Positions 31,530 to 41,633 of a DNA stretch of 45,184 nt are shown in pieces (the stretch's first letter is position 1; every line of letters begins with the position of its first letter). Source of the stretch: Nemertoderma westbladi (Eukaryota > Xenacoelomorpha > Nemertodermatida > Nemertodermatidae); the NCBI GenBank assembly GCA_032718475.1, contig JAUCBJ010007906.1:1-45184 (forward strand). The letters run 5' to 3'. The position numbers and the translations under genes were made by a program. A model generated the notes under the pieces. It did not search any database and was not told the origin of the DNA. It was given only the letters and a program-made list of their open reading frames with translations.

Positions 31530-31730
31530 GAAAATCACGAAAATCGCCCTCTAGCGGCAGACGGGTGAACTTCAGACGACTCTGAGTATTACGTTGCAAC
31601 GAGTTAGAGCGAGACCTTTCTAACGAGCTATAGCAAGCGAGATTTCATCGAGATGGGTTCGATTGTATAGCTGATGACAAACAGACAGACAGACAGACAG
31701 ACAATCGAGATTTATATATATTAGATTATA
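31530..31730 (+). repeat. Solo copy of the repeat: one core, closing segment, (CAGA)n tail
   Basis: One core (TCGCCCTCTAGCGGCAGAC near 31547), then CTGAGTATTACGTTGCAACG and GCGAGATTTCATCGAGAT as at the end of array 2. A GATGACAAACAGACAGACAG microsatellite and ATTTATATATATTAGA follow. The terminal palindrome is absent. This links the array core, the closing segment and the tetranucleotide tail into one element type. Confidence 0.75.
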
Positions 31731-32665
31731 CACATACATAAATATTGTATTTACGTAAATACATAAGAAATATAGAATTGAATCAAATAATGGAGGGAAA
31801 GGCGAGCAGCCAATAGCAGAGCTAGTTGAGGGCTGCTACCTGTAGGAGAGGGGAGGGAATAGATGGGTCAGAAGGGTGGGGGTGGGATGGGGTGGGGGGG
31901 GGGGGGGGGGCACCTGAACAAATCTTTTAATTCGACTTAAGTATCAAGAAAGGGCATCCAATTTATAAATTATTTCATAAATAACACGTCACAGAACTTA
32001 GGCAACACCATCGTTCCCTAAATCACAATAATAGAAACATAATCCGTCACTAAGTTGGAGGAGATATGTGTTTACTTATTGATGAAAAACTATAAGGTTT
32101 CTGGAAGTTCTGTGTGCTAAACATGTTGACAGTAACTAGAGATAGAGTTATTCCCGAGCAATAACGGTATAAGTTGCTGTTGCTGAGAGAGATCAGGAAG
32201 CAAGACTTACTGGATCCATTCGTCATATCAAGCAAATTAGCCGACACGACTATTGCCGACCAGGGTAGGGTAGGGTGGGTTAGGTTCGGGAATTCCGGAA
32301 TCACCGAAAATAGCTTAATTTCGCGACTTTTTTATTTTATTATCGGTCTTTTCGGGAAACCCTATTTTTTACTACTAGAACCCATAAAATGTATATTTTT
32401 GCACACAGTAGCGTATATTACATTTAACTTCATCATTACCAATATTTAATTATATGCAAAAAAAACAATATTTTCACTACAGTAGAAAAACAAATATAAT
32501 TTTCCTAAAATTACACAAAATGAAATTCAAGTTTTAATATTTCAATAAATATCAGGGAATCAGACTACCTGATGTTTGTTAGTGACCAAAATTGTCTTGC
32601 ATGAAGACAACCCTCCAGGCTGAAGTCAGTAAGTGAGTTCTTCTTATTCTCTGACTTCTCTATAT
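31731..32665. other. Non-coding, with a G-tract
   Basis: Holds a G-rich run (31860-31910, including G18 or so) that could form G-quadruplexes. No frame here is convincing. Confidence 0.4.
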
Positions 32666-32851
32666 GGGGCGCCGTGGGCTTCAAAAATATGAAAATGTCG
32701 GCGACTGGTTCAGATTCTCGGCGACTGATTTAGATTTCGACTTAGATTTCGGCCAAGATTTCGGCTTAGATTTCGGCCGAAATCTAAACCAGTCGCCGAG
32801 AATTTGAACCAGTCGCCGACATTTTCATATTTTTGAAGCCCAAGGCGCCCC
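32666..32851. repeat. 186-bp foldback (long inverted repeat)
   Basis: The left arm starts GGGGCGCCGTGGGCTTC and the right arm ends GAAGCCCAAGGCGCCCC. The arms (about 75 bp) share AAAAATATGAAAATGTCGGC and two CGGCGACTG-(G/A)-TT-(C/T)-AGATT units, with very few mismatches. The centre is built of GATTTCGG-type units of about 15 bp. No target duplication is obvious. It could be a foldback element or, if transcribed, a long hairpin RNA. Confidence 0.85.
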
Positions 32852-33740
32852 GAGGCTAAACCTCCTGCAAGTTTTTTAAGGTTAGGAAATCGATCTCCTA
32901 GTCTGCCCCTGCCTCGCTACGAATTGCAAGTCTCAGTCGACTACTGCTGGAGAAGTGTAGGCTTCATCTGATCAAACAGCCTACTGAAACTAAACTGCAA
33001 GTGGGAACTGAAGGGGTTATGTAACCACCAGATCAAACTAAACCTATTGAAATGCCTCAAGTAAACCGGTACCGGTGCCAAATATTGATTAGCTAGATTA
33101 AATAGAGACATACAGACAGTTGTGTATTGTGTAAAATCTGTACCGGTAGGCCTAATAGATCCAATATTGGAAGACAGGAGAGTAAAACTCTGATTAGACA
33201 CGATTATTAGCTGTCCAATTTGAAATTCAACTCATAAAAATATCACAATAACACTCAAAACAAGTAGAAATACCATATTCCGTAATTTATGAAAAAAGCT
33301 TAATTTCGGGAAATATTTTTTTTTATTTTCGGGAAATTCAGTAATTCCCTGAATCTAACCCACCCTGACTATTACCCTATCTGGCCCAGGCTTTTATTGT
33401 AATTGTAATTGTAAAAGGCTATTAATATTAGCCTGGGGTGACATTTTATAAATTTTTTAATCTTGGCTAAAAATTACTATTTTGAAGCTATAAGGGTTTT
33501 CGAGGTCGCTGATCACGATGAAACTAGTTAATAATATTTTCTGGCAATGCAACCATTATTTTTGGTGATATTATTGTCCCCCAGGATGAAAAGTATATGT
33601 ATTACCGGTACCATACAACTACTATAATCGGCCTGTAAAATTTCAGCTGCACATTGAGATGCTATAGTGCTATATGCTATATGCTAAAGTAATTTGCCAC
33701 AACCATGCTATCCACAAATGCAAGCCCAATGCAGTATGTA
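32852..33740. other. Non-coding stretch
   Basis: No gene seen. Several TACCGGT words (33066, 33141, 33603) and a TAGGCCTA (33147). The text TTCGGGAAATATT near 33300 echoes TTCGGGAAACCC near 32347, with a TTCGGGAATTCCGG at 32286, possibly ends of one old repeat. Confidence 0.4.
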
Positions 33741-33778
33741 TTAACCCTATGAATACCGGGGGGGGGGGGGGGGGGGGG
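33741..33778 (+). repeat. Probable piggyBac-type 5' end, TTAA-CCCTATGAATACC-Gn
   Basis: TTAA (33741-33744) followed by CCCTATGAATACC and a run of about 21 G. CCCTAT after TTAA is shared with the non-autonomous element at 12737. It lies 523 bp upstream of a piggyBac transposase frame on the same strand, as a 5' terminus should. I could not find the matching 3' end (expected GGTATTCATAGGG-TTAA) downstream. Confidence 0.55.
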
Positions 33779-34267
33779 TCTAACGGACACATTTTTTTGC
33801 GCTGCTGCTACTTTGGGGCAACTCAATGGAGTCAGTCGAAATTCCTTGACATTTCCTAAAAATGTATCCTCTTTCGGAATCCAAAAACGAAATGTTTGTA
33901 TCTTTTTTATTTTTCAAGTTATCGCACCGTTTTGGCACCCATGTGAATTTACATGTTAAATTTATTAATTGATTCATTGAAATCACTTATAAGTACACTG
34001 TAATAAGGTAGACGGTATTTTTGTGGGTGAACTTTGCCACGAAATGTTCAAGTAGACCCTATACAAATTTTTCAAAATTTTGGAATCATATAAGTAGGCC
34101 TACACTATACACTACTGTAATAAAGTAAATGGTACTGAATAGTACCAGGACACTGTACTGTGTACTACGGTAAACTGAATAGAATAGCCTACTGGTAGTG
34201 CTGACTGCTTGTATTGCGTTAGTCTTAGTCTGTTGCATTAGTTCCGTTGCATTAGTCTGATAGTGAA

Positions 34268-36410
34268 ATGGCCTCAAAGGGCGCGCCCAAGCGAAAGAGT
34301 GTTTGGTTGTCGATGGAGGAAGCGTTAGAGAGGGTACTTGCATCCGATAAGGAGTCTGAGGATGACCTGGATGATATTTACAACGAGCAGGATTTACAAG
34401 CTTCAGCGGAGCCTGATTCGGAGGAATCAGAGGATGAACGGCCTGTGGATAGACCTGGACCAGATAAAACCAAGTGCATCTAATCGTTGCATTCAGCATT
34501 AGAGCCTGATAACTATGACCTCATTGTTCTTCCTGAGGTTGAGCAAACGTTCGTGACGGATTTGGTAAAGGCAAAAGGCACCAATCCGGGGGAGAAGATC
34601 TCGTGGACAAGCAACGTTCAAAGAGTTCTGGACAGCAGAAGTTGTGTGACGTTATTCCCGAGGCTCCTGGAGTTAGCAAAGAGTACCAGCAGGCAAAGAC
34701 TGAGCGAGATGTGTTTGACATTTTCTTTCCCCAGGAAATGATGGTCCTTGTAATTAAGTCGATGAATAAACATATTGAAAGTGTTCGAGCAGCGAGGAAG
34801 GAGGGATTGGAGTAGAAGGGGGAGTTTATGAACAACATTGACAAGGTTGAATTGCACAGCATTGATTGGTTGACAGCCTGTTACGCTGCTGTTCAACAGC
34901 TACATCGGTCATCCTGTGTTTTCTGGGACAATCAGTCACTCTCAATTTCAGTTCATTCAGGCACATTTGCATTTCAACGACAAGGATACCCGTGAGATCC
35001 ATCACCAGGATGACCGATTTGCTGCATTTCGTGAGTTTTTTTGAGTTGTTTTCTTCAGCTTGTAGTAAAGTTCTTATTCTGGATGAGTATGTTGCTTTGG
35101 ATGAGTCTTTGATTGTCACTCGAGCTCGTATTTCGATCAAGCAGTATAATCCGAACAAACCAGTGAAGTATGGACTGTTGTTCAAGAGTTTGAATGGTGT
35201 ATGGTATCCGTACACCTATGCATCTGTGCCCTACGCAGGTAATTAACAGTTTACTTATATATTATAGGCCTAATATTTAGGCCTATTTTGGGACAATGAA
35301 ATGAAATCTATTGCAAAAATTAAATTTTTGAGAGTATATATCTTGCTAATATTTATTATTTATATAATAATAATAATTTACCTAGGTAAACCCCCCAACG
35401 AATCTGGTACTGGTCCTTTCCACACACTGTTGTATTGGAGACCAATATCTGATCAGATGCATCAGATACGAGTATCTGATGGGAAAGCTCGAGCGTTTCA
35501 TGAATCTACAGGGTAGGAATATTACAATGGACTGGTATTACACCTCTATTGATATTGCTCATAATCTTTTAGTGAAGAACATCATGTTAGTTGGAACAAT
35601 CCAATCAATTAATTAATCCGAACAATTACGGAAGAGGACTTCCAGTCGAGATGAAAGAACTTAGGGGCTGGGAGAAAAATTCATACAAGGTTTGCTGGGA
35701 GAAGGAGAAGGGAGCTATCAGTCTCCACCCATATGCTGTCAATACTGGAAAGGCTACTGGAAGGTGGAACGTGCTGATGTTGTCAACCTGCCAGCTATTC
35801 TTGGGGTATCGAAGGATGATGATAAAAAGAAACCCGCCGTTTACAAGTTGTATGACTTTATGAAGGGAGGGATGGATGTTGTTGATCAGAGAATTGCCAA
35901 GTACTCTGTGTGCTCTAAGACAAGATGTTGGACCCACACAGCATTCAGTTATGTTCTTGACATGATCCGTGTAAACAGCCAGACGGTTCACTCCATGAAC
36001 AACGAGTTGAACCCACGGGAGACCAACAGATCAGTTGGAAGCTGACCTTCGACTTGATGATACCGCTCCGCTCATCGTTTGATGGAAAGTTACAGATCTT
36101 CCAAAGTCCATCATCCAGAAGCGGGAAGTTCTGCTTAGCAAGATGCAGTCTGAACAATCAACCTCAAGCTCAAATGTTTCTGGTCCTGTCGTTAACTTGC
36201 AGGAAAGTGCCAGTATCAAACCTGTATCGATGGACTTCCAGAGGAAGGACACAAGAAGGCGAAACTGGAGCTGCACAGGATAATCAGCCAGTGTCAGTCA
36301 ACTTTGCAGCACAATATAAACATTTGTGTAGGATGTGCTACACGGCCCAACAAGCAACATACATCCTACACAAAGCTATTTTCTTGTATATATCCAAATT
36401 CCGCATCTGT
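34268..36410 (+). pseudogene. piggyBac-type transposase relic with an apparent intron
   Basis: Reads, with several frame changes: an acidic N-terminus (MASKGAPKRKSVWLSMEEAL, then an E/D/S-rich tail); a block with DIFFPQEMM (34700-34815); DKDTREIHHQDDRFAAFREF (34980-35040); SKVLILDEYVALDESLIVTR, where DES carries the first catalytic aspartate; QYNPNKPVKYGLLFKSL; PYAG at 35239. After a possible intron come GRNITMDWYYTSI (second aspartate), NIMLVGTIQ, KDDDKKKPAVYKLYDFMKGG and MDVVDQRIAKYSVCSKTRCW (third aspartate). A Cys-containing tail ends near 36410. All three catalytic positions are retained although the frame is broken at least four times, at stops near 34482, 34814 and 35514 and by frame shifts. 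The family (PGBD4-like/DDE_Tnp_1_7) is recognised from the LDE-L, MD-YTS and GMDVVDQ blocks. Not functional as it stands. Confidence 0.85.
35239..35385 (+). other. Apparent intron in the piggyBac transposase
   Basis: The reading frame PYAG is interrupted at GCAG|GTAATTAAC and resumes at CCTAG|GTAAACCCCCCAACGA, giving PYAG-KPPNES after removal of 147 bp. The segment is AT-rich with GT...AG limits and stops in frame. A plain insertion is the alternative, but no target duplication is visible. Confidence 0.6.
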
Positions 36411-36479
36411 GTTTGTAATGATTTATTTGATTTGATCCATCATGTAAGTGAAATCCACGTGAAATATACAAAGATTTAA

Positions 36480-38019
36480 GCACTATCTATCTAATATATA
36501 TCGAAATAGGAGTTCACTCATTATGTTACTTGCGCTTTTGGTGCTAAATTGTGGGTCCAAAAGTTACGTTTGCAGTGTTCCAATCCAGTTTTATTGAGTT
36601 TTTCTGAACTCAGCACCACAAAAAACCCCACAGGGTGTATAAATTCGATTTGATTGTCAAATTGTAAAAAATAAACTTTTCACAATTTACTTGCACTTTT
36701 CGTGCCCTATTATGGGTTCCAAGGTTCCAAACTTGCGTTATCATCAACATATTTTTAATTCTACTTCGCTGAGATCGTCAAAGAACCAATTTAATCGCCA
36801 TTTTGTAACTCGAGAACCAAGACAGGAAAAAGCGAAAAATTTCGGTAACTCGCACTTTTCGTGCGCTCCTTGTGCACCAAAAACTGAAATTTTCAGTTTA
36901 AATTTATGTTGGGTCTCATTCCAGGACTGTATATTGAATTCATCTTAACAGGGTCACACTACTGTATAACAATTTACGTACTACAACAATTCGAACAGGT
37001 AAGTTATTATATACATCTTAGTTATTAGATCAAATTAGAGTTGCTAGGGGTTACAGTTGTATGTATGTATGTAAACTGTATAAAATAAAAACAAACTAGA
37101 CTAACAGGCGCGCTAACTCTCAACCCAAGCTCTTTGCTGCTTTGGACGAAAAATACAAGTAGCATCAAATTTAAAAGACCAACAATTTCATTTGTATAGA
37201 TAATACGATAATTTTGCGTGTCATTTTCAAGATCAGCATCACAGAAAGCCCCTAATGTCATAAATTGGATTGATTTGGTATTGATTTTTGATTATCAACT
37301 ATTATTATTACTACTATTATCTACTACTAGTATTTTTTATGCCACACATAATCTAATATATCATATCCACCAGATACGCCAGATACATATCCAAAAATTC
37401 CTTAATCAACAAGGTACGATATATTTCAGTGTCACAATCGTGATCAGCATCCCAAAAAAACCATAAGGACATAAAATCAGTTTGGTTTTATGGTGATTTT
37501 TAATTTTCATATTTGCATTACTTGTTTTTTTTCGCCCCAGAGGGCACATGCATAGTGCCCTAAGTGCTAAAAATTTTCCCAAATATTATAATGTAAATTC
37601 AGTAATCTAGTATTTACCTTAATTTAATTTAAAAAAATGATATAATAGTAAAAAATTGAATTTTGAAATAATTTTAATATTACTCGGCCTATTTGAACAA
37701 AGTAATATTTGTAACAACATTACACCATGTTCCAGAATATAGGGTCGTAATTCAGTGACACCCCCCCCCCCCCCCTAATTTTTCTACAAATCTTAATGAG
37801 ATTGCATGAAATTTGAAACAGAGATAGTTTCACCTCCCGACCACGGACTGGGTGAGCCAGAATTTTTATTTTTGCTTTCAATCTTTATCTACAAGCGTTT
37901 AAAAAAGTGTCTCCAGCGATATTACACCAGTTACACCGCAGTTATTCTTCTACCTTATAGCTGTTTCTTGGTACCAATGGCAAGCTAGTCATGCAAGAAT
38001 TCCAACCAAATATGTAACA
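36480..38019. other. Non-coding stretch with a weak internal repeat and a C-tract
   Basis: A word family ACTTGCRCTTTTSGTGC recurs near 36528, 36690 and 36848, suggesting a decayed dispersed or tandem repeat. A C16 or so tract lies at 37760-37775. No coding frame has motifs. A TTAA at 36945 after GAATTCATC was considered as the piggyBac 3' end and rejected. Confidence 0.35.
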
Positions 38020-38309
38020 CAATTTGAATTTCGTTGAAAAATTGCTGAGATATGAGCGTTCAAATGATGCATGGTTTTGCACCGGCTCGAGGCTATTTTA
38101 TTCTATTTAATAAATAAACCATATTCTGGAACATTTTTTAAATGTATGAATAGCTACGTAATAGTATGATGTATGATGTATTTGGATAAACAAAATATTC
38201 CAGATTATGATGCATTTATTAAATAGAATAAAATAGCCTCACGCCGGTGCATAACCATGCAACATTTGAACGCCCATGCCTCAGCTATTTTTCAACGAAA
38301 TTCAAATTG
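38020..38309. repeat. 290-bp inverted repeat with 96-bp arms (MITE-like)
   Basis: The left arm (38020-38115) begins CAATTTGAATTTCGTTGAAA and contains GCACCGGC and GAGGCTATTTTATTCTATTT. The right arm (38214-38309) is its reverse complement with about ten differences. The spacer is about 98 bp and contains a second imperfect pair around ATTCTGGAACATT and AATATTCCAGAT. Coding potential is nil. No clear target duplication. Confidence 0.85.
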
Positions 38310-39950
38310 TTTGCTGTACTACCCTGAGTATATACACCTTACAATACCTTAAATCTTTCATTTTTTTTGTAAAATCAAAGAAATAAATAAATAATTCTAA
38401 ATAAATAAATCATGAAACTTTGGATATGAGTACTGCCCATCCCTACCTACCTTCGGGTAGCAGCTTTCAAAAGACCCTGGTTTCGGCCGACTGTTTGCTT
38501 TTGCTTGTGCAAAATAATATAATAGTTAGAATGTATTAGATAAAATATTTCACGATCTTTTTTCACATTACTTTTTTTATCTTCTGTAACAGTGATATAT
38601 ACATATAGTGCATTTCTAGCCGCAGGTAGTGGTGTTGTGAATGTCTGGTTGTTTTTATAGATATTTCGAATTTTAAAAACAGGATATTTTGTATTGAATG
38701 TGATTTAATTTTGCTGAAGTTGATTTTCCTGATATCATTATTTATGTATTTCGATGTGTTAATGACTTATATGATGTAGATTTGTTTGTCATATATGTCT
38801 AAATTGATTGATTATACAGCGGCTCAATGCTACTGAACAGTGTACAACCCTGAGCAAAGCAGCGTTTTGTACATGAGACTGAAGGTCTCCAACTTGCATT
38901 ACTATTCCAATTTATTTCCAGTACAAAATTACTATAGAAATTCACTTCAGAAACTTATTTTCCTTACAATCATCTTTTAAGTTTATTTACTGTTTCAAGA
39001 TAATAATAAGATAATAAAGTTTAGAATAATTGTTTGTAATATATATGATCAACCAGGTAAGTTTTCTTGTAAATCCATTAATGGATTTACTAAAGAACAA
39101 ACCAAAGGGTTTTAGTTTGTCCTATACATCTATGCCATACGTAGTTAGGCACCTTGGCATATTAGTAGACGTCTGGATCACTGTTCCTGATCAGATTTGG
39201 CTCTTTCAATATTAACCAGATATCCTCCTTCCTTACAGCCAATCCTGCGAGTTCACATTTACCATGCATCATGTGATATCCATTCACTACATTAGTACTT
39301 GTCTAAAACGGATCTTATTACTATAGCACAACAAGTAAGAGTGATTTTAGCGATATAAGTCTCAAGGCCATTCACTTCCTTCTACAACAACTCAGGCAAG
39401 CAACACCACATATCCGGCTACACCCCACTAAGGCAAAAGGCAACATAAATTATTTTATTATCAAATAAACCTATTTCATTTTGATGACTGTGTTGAGTGG
39501 TTTTGTGAGACATCTTTTATTTGAAAAGGGCTCTTTTTCTCACTAATATTTTAAAATTGAGTTGATTAACCTTTTTTCACATTTTTCTTAACCAGTGTTA
39601 AATCATTTTTTAACTAATTAGAGCTTACTGTATGTATAGCTAGCTCACAATCTTCCATCTGTACAGTACCGGTACTGGTACTTGTACATGGTAAGACGGT
39701 AGGCCTAGTACTGTACAGTACAACAGTACAATCTGAATACTTAAATTGGTGATAGTGGATAGACTGTCCTAGAATAGGACTGTAGACAGTTATATAAGTC
39801 TTAAAGCTCATTTCATTACTTCCTGTTGGTAAAGGTGATGACTTTGTAATGCATGGCATTCACTGGAAGCTACCATGCTAATAGAATTGTCAGTATTGAA
39901 AAATAAATTATTGGGAATTGGTCGCTCTTACCTAAGTTACACCTTGTCCC
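38310..39950. other. AT-rich intergenic stretch
   Basis: Nothing that I can support. The short frames 39030-39215 and 39614-39859 have no motifs. Contains TACCGGTACTGGTAC (39667) and TAGGCCTA (39700). Confidence 0.35.
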
Positions 39951-39984
39951 TCGTGGTAATGCACTCAATATTGTTAGAACGGTC

Positions 39985-40265
39985 TCTCGACCAACAGATG
40001 GCCCAATGCCAGATGCTTCTTCATGCATGACCTGCACCTCGCCTTTAAGAATTGTATTAACGATATTCTTATAGTTAGAGAAACTATCAACAAAATACGT
40101 AAAATAAGTCCAAAGGTGATGAATGCCATGAGAAATGCCCAGGTGAAGGACAAGCTGAAGAAAAGAGTACTGCCAATCGATTCAATGACAATATGGAGTT
40201 CTACGTACAACATGTCTCGCTATCACAAGAACGCAACACAGTCTCAAGGGCCCTGTCAAATTTAG
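39985..40265 (+). pseudogene. hAT-type transposase fragment
   Basis: The frame reads ARCFFMHDLHLAFKNCINDI, then IRKISPKVMNAMR and LPIDSMTIWSSTYNMSRYHK. This follows the hAT block CxAHxLxLxxxxx...I...IRxI...(P)TRWNSTYxML, with the conserved TRWNSTY decayed to MTIWSSTY. Only about 85 residues survive. Neither terminus nor an 8-bp duplication can be found. Non-functional. Confidence 0.55.
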
Positions 40266-40319
40266 GGAAGCTGTTGCTGCAGGTATAAATCCTGCCTTTA
40301 AAATTACTTATTTTACCAA

Positions 40320-40391
40320 TTTTCCCAAAATACTGTATATTTATTGATAAAGTAATTTTCCCAAAATACTGTATATTTGTTGATAAAGGAC
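40320..40391. repeat. Two-unit tandem duplication, 36 bp
   Basis: TTTTCCCAAAATACTGTATA with TTT(A/G)TTGATAAAG appears at 40320 and again at 40356. There is one visible difference between the units. Confidence 0.85.
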
Positions 40392-41400
40392 CAGTTACGG
40401 TATCATATTGATTTGTTTCTTACAAATTATTCTTTAGTAAAGGTTCTTATGCCATCTAGTGCTATTACACATATATTCGATCTAATTTCTGTTGTATGGC
40501 CTACTAAGCCTTAAATGGAATACGTGATGCTTATTGGCTATGTATATAAGTGCGGTTGTCCTATCATTGATTTTACTCTCTTTTTGTTATTGTTTGACAG
40601 AAGAAGTCGCACTGCCCATGCAGAGGCTTTGTTCCCTGTTCAAGTTTAATTGACTGGTGGTTATTACAGGCCTAAGGTCTAAACTTAAAGAGTTAATAAT
40701 TGAATTATAATTATTCATCGCTACATTGTATATTCTACTGGTTTATTCAATTTATCTTTATTATTTGCTTAATATATCGCCGATATTACGTAATCAAGGA
40801 GGTTTTACACGCGCCGCAACAGGTGGGTTGCTGTAACTAAGTATCAGTGATAATCTGGACAATTGTATCAGATTTGTGTGTTGTCATATCTCTGACTTAC
40901 TAAATAATTAATATATGGTGATATTTCAGGCCATTAATATAAGCAAAGCTCTTATTATTAATTACATCATCACGATTGAGAGTTGTCACAAATTGAATAC
41001 TGTAGTGATATCAATATAATTAGACACAAAGGCTTGTCACTATACGTTTCCTCTAAAGGGAAACACAATCACCAGACTTGAGTTCTTACAGAATTAATTA
41101 GTCAGTCATTTGCTTGTTATACTGTGTTGCCACACCCTCCCGGTATGGTATCTCAGTCAAATACAATAGATAATCAAATACGGTATTGAACTAAGTGAAA
41201 TATAGAGCAAATCAATGCATCGAAGGGAAAAAGGGTAAATAAACAGATACAGTGAGCGGCCCTTGGTGAAAGGTACACTAGCGCCTTCCCGTTTATTGTA
41301 TCAGACCGGACATCTTGCCTTCATTTTGCATGGTTTATTAAGTAACAGAAAAGAGTCAAAATATATGACAATTCAGAGTGAAAGAACATAATTTGACTAT
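40392..41400. other. Non-coding stretch upstream of LINE-B copy 4
   Basis: No gene recognised. It may include distal 5' sequence of the LINE, but its 5' end cannot be placed. Confidence 0.35.
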
Positions 41401-41452
41401 ACTGATCTATTATCGAATGACCGAGGGATCGGTCATTCGATATTAGATCAGT
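41401..41452. repeat. 52-bp hairpin, 24-bp arms, GGGA loop
   Basis: ACTGATCTATTATCGAATGA then CCGA, loop GGGA, then TCGG and the complement, with one mismatch (A-A opposite) at position 10. It sits 182 bp before the LINE-B ORF1 start and could be part of its 5' UTR. The four-base loop and short arm are unlike a typical animal miRNA precursor. Confidence 0.85.
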
Positions 41453-41633
41453 CTCAACCTCCCCCCATTGATATTTACTAAAAGCGCTAACAGAAGCCAA
41501 TGTATATAACATCCCTTGATTAACTATTATTATTATAGGTCTTATTGGCTAAAGCCTGAAAGCTGCATAGGCCTAGGCTTATACTGCATACTGCAGTACT
41601 GCCTTAGGCAGATAGCTGGATAGGCCTAGACTT

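Noticed and set aside
31860-31912. G-rich run as another transposon end of the 7091 type
   Set aside because: No TTAA and no C-tract on the inner side; it is embedded in a purine-rich stretch.
36930-36960. TTAA at 36945 as the 3' end of the 33741 piggyBac element
   Set aside because: The inner flank GAATTCATC does not mirror CCCTATGAATACC closely enough and lacks the terminal GGG.
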